DNA of 9,372 nt from positions 1 through 9,372 of the forward strand of contig WFYB01000062.1 in assembly GCA_015490315.1 (NCBI GenBank). Direction: 5' to 3'. The notes beneath the pieces were generated by a model. That model did not search any database and was not told the DNA's origin. It worked only from the letters and a program-made list of their open reading frames with translations. Below are positions 1 through 6,019 of the stretch, piece after piece. Source of the stretch: Sulfurovum sp. Lineage in GTDB: Bacteria > Campylobacterota > Campylobacteria > Campylobacterales > Sulfurovaceae. Positions within the stretch are counted from its first letter, which is position 1; each line of letters opens with the position of its first letter. Position numbers and translations under genes: made by a program.

Positions 1-334
1 CTGAAACAGCTAGGACCATGACTCTACATGCTTAGATGGTGTTGTTTGTTCTCACTCGGCTTCGTACCACACCCAAAACTACGCCGAGCCAGCCAGAAGA
101 TTCGTCTTGCAGCATGGCTTCTGCAAGATATAGTCATCAGATATGATACCCAGAAGTCCGGCTAAGATGACACTCGCCGGCAGGGCAGTCCAAAGTTGGT
201 TAAACTTACGCTACTGCGTAAGCTGGACGATAATCTGTATTGTTTGCGTTTATTCGCGTTGGGCCGCGTAACGGAATTGCCCAGTCCGACATGCACATGG
301 CCCCGACTGCTCCAGTCGAAACCAAGTCACCCCC
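1..334 (-). ncRNA. ssrA: Transfer-messenger RNA (tmRNA), 3' end cut by window edge
   Basis: tmRNA rescues ribosomes stalled on broken mRNAs and adds a degradation tag. Read on the minus strand, the RNA begins GGGGGTGACTTGGTTTCGAC, the typical tmRNA 5' end with a tRNA-like D-arm region. A tag reading frame lies at 247-206. The long P2 helix can be seen directly: minus-strand GGGCCATG followed by TGCATG (about 303-290) pairs with CATGTA and CATGGTCC near the 3' side (30-13), with G-U wobbles. The hairpin CTTACGC-AGTA-GCGTAAG contains the tag stop, as expected for P5. The T-arm and CCA acceptor end, probably some 30 bases, lie beyond the left edge. The 5' end at 334 is inferred from the conserved start and would be made by RNase P cleavage of a longer precursor. 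Confidence 0.96.
206..247 (-). other. tmRNA proteolysis tag reading frame (ANNTDYRPAYAVA)
   Basis: The resume codon GCA is at 247-245 and the frame runs 13 codons to TAA at 208-206, giving ANNTDYRPAYAVA. ANN at the start is common in proteobacterial tags, and the small hydrophobic end (AVA) matches the C-terminal degron read by ClpXP-type proteases. The first Ala is normally brought by the alanyl-tmRNA itself or encoded by the resume codon. The stop codon falls in the 5' arm of a 7-bp hairpin. Confidence 0.92.
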
Positions 335-335
335 T

Positions 336-390
336 TAAAAAATGCTTCGCATTTTTTAGTGAGAAGTGAGGAGTGAGGAGTGAGGGGTGA
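336..390. repeat. Palindrome plus heptamer repeat in the tmRNA leader
   Basis: A perfect 10-bp inverted repeat (TAAAAAATGC, loop TTC, GCATTTTTTA; 336-358) is followed on the plus strand by four heptamers of the form AGTGAGR (358-385; three are AGTGAGG) and a partial fifth ending at 390. The block lies between the ssrA promoter and the mature RNA, so it is transcribed into the precursor leader. A related element with AATGAGG heptamers and another GCATT-type palindrome lies at 6018-6077. It resembles the short tandemly repeated repetitive (STRR) class of bacterial repeats. It encodes nothing. Confidence 0.8.
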
Positions 391-431
391 ACCTCTGCTC
401 CGCAATCGACACACCTGACTAAAGTGGTGCG

Positions 432-460
432 ATAATATCACGTTTGGGTGACTTTGTCAA
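432..460 (-). promoter_or_regulatory. Strong sigma-70 type promoter for ssrA
   Basis: On the minus strand TTGACA (460-455) and TATTAT (437-432) are separated by exactly 17 bases, with TG one base upstream of the -10 (extended -10). Transcription should start near 425, about 90 bases before the mature tmRNA 5' end. The -10 overlaps a small palindrome, GATAATATC (431-439). This is the best promoter in the window, as suits a highly expressed stable RNA. It points away from modA, for which no comparable promoter is visible. Confidence 0.82.
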
Positions 461-513
461 GACTCTAAGGCGTATAGTGCTAATATCTCTTGAATAGTCA
501 TGAAGGAGCTTAG

Positions 514-1254
514 ATGAAGCGATGGATCATAGCGGTTTTTAGTATATCTGCCATGCTCTATGGCGATACCAAACTTGCAGTCGCTGCCAATATGAGTTAT
601 GCAATCACACCGTTGATTGCAGCATTCCAGCAGGAGCACCCCGATGCCAAGATTAGCTATGTGGTCGGCAGCAGCGGCAAGCTTGCGGCTCAGATCATGC
701 ACGGGGCACCTTATGACCTCTACTTCTCTGCCAATATGACCTATCCGCAGAGACTTTACGATGCGAAGATGACAGTAACCAAACCTGTGGTCTACGCCAA
801 AGGTGCACTGGCGATACTCTCGAGTGAACAAAGGGACTTCTCAAAAGGCATCTCGGTACTGGGAGAGCCGTCGATAGAGAAAATCACAGTTGCCAATCCT
901 CTGACAGCACCCTACGGAACAGCCGCTGTTGAAGCACTGAAGCATGCGGGACTCTATGATGTGCTCAAAGAGAAGTTTGTCTACGGTGAATCGATTGCTC
1001 AGACGATCACCTATGCGACCAAAGCAGCGGATATCGGCATCATCGCCGCCCCGGCACTCTACGCTCCACAGATGAAGCACTACAAAGAGGGGGTGCACTG
1101 GATCAAGGTAGCTCCCTCACTCTATAGACCGATCGATCAGGGGATGGTACTGCTCAAACATGCCAAGGAGGACAAGAATGCCAAAGCGTTCTGGGACTTT
1201 ATGCGCAGTGACAAGGCAAAGGCGATACTCACATCATATGGATACAGCCTATGA
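514..1254 (+). CDS. modA: Molybdate ABC transporter, periplasmic binding protein ModA
   Basis: ModA binds molybdate (often also tungstate) in the periplasm and hands it to the ModBC importer; molybdenum then feeds molybdopterin enzymes such as nitrate and formate oxidoreductases. The protein has 246 residues, the usual length. Residues 1-17 form a signal peptide (K2 R3, then a hydrophobic stretch to G17), and the mature chain starts with the first strand, KLAVAANMSYA. Family motifs are VGSSGKLAAQI (51-61), GAPYDLYFSAN (64-74), ANPLTAPYG (127-135) and DQGMVLL (208-214). From memory these resemble the Azotobacter vinelandii ModA type, with likely oxyanion contacts at N26, S53/S54 and Y134; the tyrosine of the E. 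coli GIVY motif is replaced here by GIIA. AAGGAG at 503-508 fixes the ATG. Its stop overlaps modB by four bases. Confidence 0.93.
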   Translation: MKRWIIAVFSISAMLYGDTKLAVAANMSYAITPLIAAFQQEHPDAKISYVVGSSGKLAAQIMHGAPYDLYFSANMTYPQRLYDAKMTVTKPVVYAKGALAILSSEQRDFSKGISVLGEPSIEKITVANPLTAPYGTAAVEALKHAGLYDVLKEKFVYGESIAQTITYATKAADIGIIAAPALYAPQMKHYKEGVHWIKVAPSLYRPIDQGMVLLKHAKEDKNAKAFWDFMRSDKAKAILTSYGYSL

Positions 1255-1931
1255 ATCTTGATCTGACTCCTTTTATACTCTCTTTCAAACTGGCATTTTT
1301 GACCACGCTGATCCTCTTTTTTGTCGCGCTTCCTCTGGCATGGTGGCTCTCCCAGACACGTTCAAAAACCAAGCCGTTTTTTGAAGCTTTGACGGCACTG
1401 CCGATTGTTTTGCCGCCATCTGTTCTGGGTTTTTATCTGCTTGTGGCACTCTCTCCCACATCTCCTCTGGGGGCATGGCTGAGCTCTCTTTTGGGTGTGA
1501 AACTGGTCTTTACTTTCGAGGGACTGGTCGTGGCGAGCTGTTTTTACTCGCTGCCCTTTATGGTACAGCCGCTGCAAAACGGTTTTGAGTCGCTTAACCG
1601 TCATATGATCGAAGCGAGCTACCTTGCTGGCAAGAGCAGAGTGCAGACGCTTTGGCATGTCGCACTGCCTAATATCAAGCCGGCATTGATCACTGCCTTG
1701 ATCATCACATTTGCCCATACGGTCGGGGAGTTTGGGGTGGTGCTGATGGTGGGCGGCAGCATCCCCGGCGAGACTAAGGTCGCTTCGGTCGCCATCTATG
1801 AGATGGTAGAGGTGATGGCGTATAAAGAGGCACATCTCTATGCAGCGATTTTGTTGCTGTTGAGTTTTGTTGTGCTTCTGGCAGTCTATCTCTTCAACCA
1901 GAGACAGAAGCATAAAGCGGGGATATTATGA
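1251..1931 (+). CDS. modB: Molybdate ABC transporter permease ModB
   Basis: ModB is the inner-membrane channel of the molybdate importer and works as a dimer with two ModC ATPases. The chain has 226 residues and about five to six hydrophobic segments (near 8-34, 45-67, 88-107, 144-168 and 195-214). The coupling EAA loop is clear: EASYLAGKSRVQTLWHVALP at 121-140, followed by NIKPAL. After it comes GEFGVVLMVGGSIPGETKVA (159-178), a strong signature of ModB/sulfate-type permeases. The ATG shares an ATGA overlap with the modA stop, and the end shares another ATGA with modC, so translation of the three is probably coupled. No defect is seen. Confidence 0.95.
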   Translation: MNLDLTPFILSFKLAFLTTLILFFVALPLAWWLSQTRSKTKPFFEALTALPIVLPPSVLGFYLLVALSPTSPLGAWLSSLLGVKLVFTFEGLVVASCFYSLPFMVQPLQNGFESLNRHMIEASYLAGKSRVQTLWHVALPNIKPALITALIITFAHTVGEFGVVLMVGGSIPGETKVASVAIYEMVEVMAYKEAHLYAAILLLLSFVVLLAVYLFNQRQKHKAGIL

Positions 1932-2590
1932 TAACGTTCACACTGAAAAAGGAGCTACATGGTGCAGAGGGGATATTGTCTCTCAATGTCAAGCAGCATG
2001 TCAACAGTGGTGACTTCATTGTCATTATGGGAGAGAGCGGTGCTGGCAAGAGTACATTGCTTCGTATTTTGGCAGGACTTGAAGAGGCTGAGGGGGAAAT
2101 AAAAGTAGGAGATGACTATTGGCAGCAGGGAAGTAGACGGCTACCTGTACAGCAGAGGGAAGTGGGGTTTGTTTTTCAGGATTATGCTCTTTTTGACAAT
2201 ATGAGTGTCAAGGAGAATCTGCTCTTTGTCAACCCCGATATCCCAAGAGCGGACGCACTGCTGGAGATGATGGAGATCGTGGGACTTTCAGATAGGGGTG
2301 TACAGCGGCTCAGCGGGGGACAGAAGCAGCGTGTGGCACTGGCACGTGCACTGATGCGAGAGAGCAAGCTGCTCTTGATGGATGAGCCCCTTAGTAGTCT
2401 TGATCCGCGTATGCGACACAAGCTTGCAGCACAGATCAAAGTACTGCATCAGCGCTTCGGCTTGACCACGCTGATGGTAAGTCATGATGTCGCTGAAGCA
2501 AAACGCCTTGCCAATCGGCTCTGGTTCGTCGAGGAGGGAAAGCTCAATGAGTATCCTCTCTCCTATCTTGATACATTGGAGTATCTGTGA
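1928..2590 (+). CDS. modC: Molybdate ABC transporter ATPase ModC (short form)
   Basis: ModC hydrolyses ATP on the cytoplasmic face to drive molybdate import. All ABC ATPase parts are present in order: Walker A GESGAGKST (35-43), Q-loop Q84 in FVFQDYALF, signature LSGGQKQ (128-134), Walker B LLLMDEP (148-154), D-loop SSLD (156-159) and H-loop H186. At 220 residues it lacks the C-terminal regulatory Mop/TOBE domain of E. coli-type ModC (about 350 residues), so direct oxyanion feedback through that domain is not expected. The short form ends naturally just before the next gene, so this is not a truncation. It starts in an ATGA overlap with modB. Assignment to molybdate rests mostly on the ModA and ModB neighbours. 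Confidence 0.92.
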   Translation: MITFTLKKELHGAEGILSLNVKQHVNSGDFIVIMGESGAGKSTLLRILAGLEEAEGEIKVGDDYWQQGSRRLPVQQREVGFVFQDYALFDNMSVKENLLFVNPDIPRADALLEMMEIVGLSDRGVQRLSGGQKQRVALARALMRESKLLLMDEPLSSLDPRMRHKLAAQIKVLHQRFGLTTLMVSHDVAEAKRLANRLWFVEEGKLNEYPLSYLDTLEYL

Positions 2591-3369
2591 TGGCAAAGAT
2601 AAAAGAGCGCGGTAAGTATGACTATAATTTTGACGGTTTTGTAGAGAAGTTCGAGAAGTCTATCTATGGCTCATTCAAAGGGGAGTGGCGGCTGAAACTG
2701 CTCAAGGAGGATCTGCAGGAGCTTCATAAGGGTGCACCGCTTGATGTATGGGATGCGGGATGCGGACTGGGGCAGATGGCACTCTGGTTTGCCAGGGCAG
2801 GACACCGTGTTACCTGTAACGATATCTCTTTTAAGATGCTGGAAAAAGCCAAAGCCTCTTTTGCAGAGGCGGGGGTAGAAGCAACGGTACATCAGGTACC
2901 TGCACAGGAGGTTGCTGTCACACTGCCACAGCAGGATCTGGTGCTCTATCATGCCGTCATAGAGTGGACGGCAAAGCCATTGGAGACACTCGAGATCGTA
3001 GCTGATCGTGTGAAACCGGGAGGTCACCTCTCTTTGCTCTTTTTCAATGAGCATGCACTGATCTACCGCAATGTAATGCAGGGAAGCTGGCGGCTTGGGA
3101 CGATCCTGCAAAACAGATGGTACGGCAGAGGCAAGCGGCTGACCCCACCCCATCCGCAGTTGCCTGAAATAATTTTGGCGTGGCTGAAAGCACATGACTT
3201 TGAAGTGAAAGTGCAGACGGGCATCCGTGTCTTTCATGATTATATGAGCAAATCAGCTCTTGAAGAGACTGATATGGAAGAGTTGATGGCACTGGAGTAC
3301 CGCTACTGCCGCCAAGAGACCTACCGTAATATGGGACGCTATATCCATGTTTTGGCGCAGAGGCTTTAG
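2590..3369 (+). CDS. cmoM: tRNA 5-carboxymethoxyuridine methyltransferase CmoM
   Basis: CmoM (formerly SmtA) uses S-adenosylmethionine to methylate the carboxylate of 5-carboxymethoxyuridine at wobble position 34, giving mcmo5U in some tRNAs. The 259-residue chain matches E. coli CmoM along its length as I remember it: NFDGFVEKFEKSIYGSFKG near residues 13-31, SAM motif I DAGCGLGQ (55-62), YHAVIEW (120-126), KPGG (142-145), TGIRVFHDY (210-218) and LEYRYCRQETYRNMGRYIHV near the end. The ATG overlaps the modC stop by one base (TGATG). A GTG one codon upstream, giving a GTGA overlap, is an equal possibility; GGAG at 2578-2581 serves either. It is the last gene of the mod run, an odd partner for a transporter. 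The substrate depends on CmoA and CmoB elsewhere in the genome. Confidence 0.88.
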   Translation: MAKIKERGKYDYNFDGFVEKFEKSIYGSFKGEWRLKLLKEDLQELHKGAPLDVWDAGCGLGQMALWFARAGHRVTCNDISFKMLEKAKASFAEAGVEATVHQVPAQEVAVTLPQQDLVLYHAVIEWTAKPLETLEIVADRVKPGGHLSLLFFNEHALIYRNVMQGSWRLGTILQNRWYGRGKRLTPPHPQLPEIILAWLKAHDFEVKVQTGIRVFHDYMSKSALEETDMEELMALEYRYCRQETYRNMGRYIHVLAQRL

Positions 3370-3396
3370 GGAATCACCTATTATTAGAAGTTTCTA

Positions 3397-4179
3397 TTAG
3401 CTCTTTTGGGCTCTCAGTGCCCAGATGATCCATCCGATACCAAGAAGAATAAAAGGGATGCTGAGTACCTGTCCTGTACTCAAAGGTATACTCCATGTGT
3501 AGTCTGCCTGTTTGGTTTTGACATACTCCAAAAAGAAGCGTATGGTAAAGACCAGAAGAAAGAAGAGTCCGGGGAAAAGTCTGGTCACCAAAGAGGGTTT
3601 GAGCCGAAGATAGAGCAGCAAAAAGAGGAGAAAAAGCGTGAAATAGGCGAGTGATTCATAGAGCTGTACTGGATGACGCGGGAGCATATCGATACGGCTG
3701 AAGATCATTGCCCATGGTTTATCAGTTGGGATTCCGACGATCTCTGAGTTGAAAAAGTTCCCCAAGCGGATAAAAGCAGCGACCAGAGCACCGGGTATCG
3801 CGACACGGGAGAGTAGCCAGAGATAGGAGAGTTGGTGTTTTTTGGCAAAGAGCCATGCAGCGATCAGCACACCGATCAAGCCGCCGTGACTTGCCAATCC
3901 CCCTTTCCATACTTTGAATATCTCAAGAGGGTGGGCGAGGTAGAAGGCGGGCTCATAGGCAAAGCAGTGCATCAGCCTCGCCCCTACGACCGCACCGACA
4001 AGCAGATAGACCATGCCGTCATCGACGATAGAGGGGTCTTTATCTTCACGTTTGAAGATCCACTTCATGATCATCATCCCAAGGAAAAAAGAGCCGACAA
4101 AGAGCAGCCCGTACCAGCGTAACTGAAGCGCACCAAGGTCTAAAAGTACAGGATCCGCCTGCCAAACAAAGTAGTCCAA
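3397..4179 (-). CDS. lgt: Prolipoprotein diacylglyceryl transferase Lgt
   Basis: Lgt is the inner-membrane enzyme that moves a diacylglyceryl group from phosphatidylglycerol to the lipobox cysteine, the first step of lipoprotein maturation. The protein has 260 residues and about seven membrane segments. Signature features are RWYGL (21-25), the HGG motif with H98, RLGNFFNSEIVG (138-149, with the essential Arg R138), RHPVQLYE (168-175) and RFFLEY (214-219). The start is TTG at 4179-4177, preceded by AAAAGG at a 7-base spacing. No ATG lies between it and the upstream in-frame stop, and the next Met (M35) would remove the first segment. It lies 42 bases after the 33-residue gene and converges on cmoM with 27 bases between the stops. 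It probably belongs to the trpA transcript. Confidence 0.95.
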   Translation of the reverse strand: MDYFVWQADPVLLDLGALQLRWYGLLFVGSFFLGMMIMKWIFKREDKDPSIVDDGMVYLLVGAVVGARLMHCFAYEPAFYLAHPLEIFKVWKGGLASHGGLIGVLIAAWLFAKKHQLSYLWLLSRVAIPGALVAAFIRLGNFFNSEIVGIPTDKPWAMIFSRIDMLPRHPVQLYESLAYFTLFLLFLLLYLRLKPSLVTRLFPGLFFLLVFTIRFFLEYVKTKQADYTWSIPLSTGQVLSIPFILLGIGWIIWALRAQKS

Positions 4180-4221
4180 TTGATAGCCTTTTAAATAGTA
4201 GTTTTTTGATCCGTGGTGAGA

Positions 4222-4323
4222 TTACTCTTTGGGGATTTTTTTAGTAAAGTAGTAGTAACCGATTCCGATGACTACGACTGCAACTACTAGAAAAACCGCT
4301 CCGATTTTGATACCTTCATCCAT
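4222..4323 (-). CDS. Small single-pass membrane protein, 33 residues, unknown function
   Basis: This short frame lies between trpA and lgt on the same strand. The translation starts MDEGIKIGAVFLVVAVV and ends YYYFTKKIPKE. Residues 6-27 form one hydrophobic segment, the N-terminus is acidic and the C-terminus carries KK, which predicts N-outside, C-inside by the positive-inside rule. A very strong ribosome binding site, AAGGAGGA, sits four bases from the ATG, and it begins right at the trpA stop (11 bases between stop and start), which suggests translational linkage. I do not recognise a family. It could be a small subunit or modulator of a membrane complex, possibly Lgt by position alone, but that is only inference. 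The strong binding site and tight packing are the reasons to call it real. Confidence 0.72.
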   Translation of the reverse strand: MDEGIKIGAVFLVVAVVVIGIGYYYFTKKIPKE

Positions 4324-4334
4324 GACTCCTCCTT

Positions 4335-5105
4335 TTAACTGTTGATCTTGTCTTTGATCTCTTTGGCGATCGCCGCGATTTTGGTGATTTTCTGTGTGCC
4401 GGAGAGTTGTTCGTCAAGCAGTACTTTGACAAACGCAGAGCCGACAATCACACCGTCAACCCCTTTGGCTTTTTCTCGGGCAGTGTTTTGATCGACACCG
4501 AAGCCGACATAAACAGGAGTAGTGCTGCATGCTTTGATCTGAGAGACAAGCTCCTGCAGGTCTTCGCTTTTGCCTGCACCGGTAATGCCCGCATAGGCGA
4601 CAAGGTAGATGAACTTCTTTGCTTTGGGTGCAATGGCTTCGATACGCTCTTTGGGGTCAGTGGGTGCGATGAAGTCAATCAGATGCAGGTTGGCATCTTC
4701 GATAGCGGGTTTGTATGGCTGTGCCTCCTCGAAAGGAAGATCGGGGATGATAAAGCCGTTTACCCCTGTGTTTTTTGCCTGTGTGATGAAGTGCTCCATA
4801 CCTTTGTGATAAAAGGGGTTGAAGTAGCCCATCCAGAGTGTATCGATATGGGGCGCGATCTTGGCAGAGGCTTCAAAAAGCTGCTGCAGCCTAAAGCCGT
4901 TTTGCAGGGCTTTGAGATTGGCAGCTTCGATCACAGGACCATCAGCAACGGGGTCGGAGAAGGGCATACCCAGCTCCAGTGTATCAACCCCTGCTTCACG
5001 TAGTGCCAGCGCAGCATCTATAGTAAAATCGAGTGAAGGAAACCCGGTAGTGATATAGGCAACTAATTGTTTCAAATAGGACTCTTTTCGTATAATTTTC
5101 AACAT
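4335..5105 (-). CDS. trpA: Tryptophan synthase alpha subunit TrpA
   Basis: TrpA cleaves indole-3-glycerol phosphate to indole and glyceraldehyde-3-phosphate, passing indole to TrpB. It is a TIM barrel of about 250 residues. Visible motifs are AYITTGFPS (16-24), LELGMPFSDPVADGP (43-57) with catalytic Glu E44 and Asp D55 at the same 11-residue spacing as E49/D60 of E. coli, loop 6 AGITGAGK (172-179) and phosphate-binding GFG (201-203) and GSA (222-224). The ATG at 5105 is doubtful: it overlaps a TATAAT box and has no ribosome binding site. TTG at 5075-5073 (residue 11) has AAAAGAG six bases upstream and gives MKQLVAYITT, the usual N-terminus, for 246 residues. No trpB is adjacent. It is followed closely by the 33-residue gene and lgt. 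Confidence 0.94.
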   Translation of the reverse strand: MLKIIRKESYLKQLVAYITTGFPSLDFTIDAALALREAGVDTLELGMPFSDPVADGPVIEAANLKALQNGFRLQQLFEASAKIAPHIDTLWMGYFNPFYHKGMEHFITQAKNTGVNGFIIPDLPFEEAQPYKPAIEDANLHLIDFIAPTDPKERIEAIAPKAKKFIYLVAYAGITGAGKSEDLQELVSQIKACSTTPVYVGFGVDQNTAREKAKGVDGVIVGSAFVKVLLDEQLSGTQKITKIAAIAKEIKDKINS

Positions 5106-5109
5106 TATA
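5104..5109 (-). promoter_or_regulatory. -10 box for the trpA-lgt transcript
   Basis: A perfect TATAAT is read on the minus strand at 5109-5104, following the T-rich run TTTTACTCATTTTATCA, a layout typical of Campylobacterota promoters, which often lack a clear -35. The start of transcription would be near 5097, downstream of the nominal trpA ATG but upstream of the AAAAGAG/TTG start at 5075. No good -35 is found at 16-18 bases. Confidence 0.6.
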
Positions 5110-5114
5110 TGATA

Positions 5115-5137
5115 AAATGAGTAAAATTATCTCATTT
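5115..5137. promoter_or_regulatory. Inverted repeat, possible operator between trpA and panB
   Basis: AAATGAG (5115-5121) and CTCATTT (5131-5137) form a perfect 7-bp inverted repeat with a nine-base gap, half-site centres 16 bases apart. It lies just upstream of the trpA -10 and within the panB upstream region, so one dimeric regulator bound here could affect both genes. The regulator is unknown; chance symmetry in AT-rich DNA is possible. Confidence 0.35.
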
Positions 5138-5143
5138 GACAAA

Positions 5144-5149
5144 TATAAA
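5144..5149 (+). promoter_or_regulatory. Candidate -10 box for panB
   Basis: TATAAA is the best-placed -10-like hexamer reading toward panB and would give a leader of about 50 bases. No convincing -35 precedes it (GTAAAA at 17 bases). TATAAT at 5091-5096 and TAAAAT at 5113-5118 are rival candidates, so this call is weak. Confidence 0.3.
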
Positions 5150-5186
5150 ACAAGGCAGAAAGCAAAAGATGCAATATCTATTCACT

Positions 5187-5203
5187 AAACTCCAAGGGAG
5201 TTT
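5187..5203 (+). promoter_or_regulatory. Hairpin covering the panB ribosome binding site
   Basis: AAACTCC (5187-5193), loop AAG, GGAGTTT (5197-5203) form a perfect 7-bp stem. The Shine-Dalgarno AAGGGAG (5194-5200) occupies the loop and the 3' arm, six bases before the ATG at 5207. Folding would hide the binding site, so translation of panB could depend on opening this stem. The structure is seen; a regulatory role is inferred. Confidence 0.5.
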
Positions 5204-5206
5204 CTC

Positions 5207-6019
5207 ATGAGCATACATACACCAAAAATAGAGAAAAAAGTAACCCTCAGCACAATCGCAAAGATGAAGGGCAAAGAGCCGATCGTGATGGTCACTGCCT
5301 ATGATGCACTCCTTGCCAAACTCTTTGACGGTGAAGTGGAGATGATCCTTGTGGGAGACAGTCTCAATATGAGTTTTCTGGGCAAAGAAGATACACTCAG
5401 TGCGACCATGGATCAGATGATCTACCATACACAGGCGGTCTGCAACGGTGCGAAGCTGCCGTGTATTGTCTTTGATATGCCGTTTGGTTCCTACACTACC
5501 GCGGAGCTGGCGATAGCCAATGCGACACGTGTCTATCAGGAGACCTGTGCACAGGCGGTCAAGATCGAGGGGGGCAAAGAGAAAGCCGATATCGTACGTG
5601 CCCTCTCCGATAACGGTATTGCGGTAATCGCCCATATCGGATTGATGCCCCAGCATGTGCGTAGTGAGGGAGGATACAAGGTACGTGGTAAGGATGAAGC
5701 GGATATCAAAGCACTGGTTGAAGATGCACTTGAGCTCGAAGCGGCAGGTGCGGCGATCATACTGGTCGAGGGTGTCAAGGCGGAAGCTGCCAAGGCAGTC
5801 ACGGAAGCTGTGAGTGTGCCTACCATCGGTATCGGTGCGGGCAATGTCACAGATGGACAGGTGTTGGTCTGGTCAGATATGTTCGGCTTCTTTGAAGCCT
5901 TTAAACCAAAATTTGTCAAACACTATTTCGACGGTGCCAAAGCGATCAGAGAAGGCATCGAAACCTACAGGAACGAAGTGAAAGCACGGGAGTTTCCAGA
6001 CGATGAACACAGCTATTAA
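5207..6019 (+). CDS. panB: 3-methyl-2-oxobutanoate hydroxymethyltransferase PanB
   Basis: PanB transfers a hydroxymethyl group from methylene-tetrahydrofolate to 2-oxoisovalerate, giving ketopantoate, the first committed step of pantothenate and coenzyme A synthesis. It is a Mg-dependent TIM barrel that usually forms a decamer. The protein has 270 residues, the normal length. Conserved parts are VTAYD (29-33), metal ligands D51 (in LVGDSLNM), D90 (in VFDMPFGSY) and E121 (in KIEGG), HIGLMPQ (143-149), catalytic base E188 (in ILVEGV) and IGIGAG (207-212). These sit six to seven residues later than in the E. coli enzyme, with spacing otherwise kept. The ATG has AAGGGAG six bases upstream, held in a hairpin. 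The gene is divergent from trpA; its TAA stop runs directly into the heptamer repeat before ruvB. Confidence 0.96.
   Translation: MSIHTPKIEKKVTLSTIAKMKGKEPIVMVTAYDALLAKLFDGEVEMILVGDSLNMSFLGKEDTLSATMDQMIYHTQAVCNGAKLPCIVFDMPFGSYTTAELAIANATRVYQETCAQAVKIEGGKEKADIVRALSDNGIAVIAHIGLMPQHVRSEGGYKVRGKDEADIKALVEDALELEAAGAAIILVEGVKAEAAKAVTEAVSVPTIGIGAGNVTDGQVLVWSDMFGFFEAFKPKFVKHYFDGAKAIREGIETYRNEVKAREFPDDEHSY

Noticed and set aside
358..390. CRISPR or direct-repeat array
   Set aside because: Units of seven bases without spacers are simple tandem repeats, not CRISPR repeats; no cas-like gene is present.
431..439. GATAATATC palindrome as an operator over the ssrA -10
   Set aside because: It is nine bases long and largely explained by the TATTAT box itself; the symmetry does not extend outward.
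473..478. TATAGT as the modA -10 box
   Set aside because: It is plausibly placed, but no -35 or T-rich support lies at the right distance; too weak to list as a feature.
457..831. A 124-residue minus-strand frame upstream of and across modA
   Set aside because: It lies antisense to a well-supported modA and holds the ssrA promoter; no motif or ribosome binding site supports it.
3370..3396. Possible shared terminator between the convergent cmoM and lgt genes
   Set aside because: Only TAGAA-GT-TTCTA is found, with a two-base loop and no GC-rich stem or T-run, so a bidirectional terminator cannot be supported.
5136..5141. TTGACA as a -35 box for panB
   Set aside because: The hexamer is perfect, but 16-18 bases downstream (about 5158-5165) there is no -10-like sequence.
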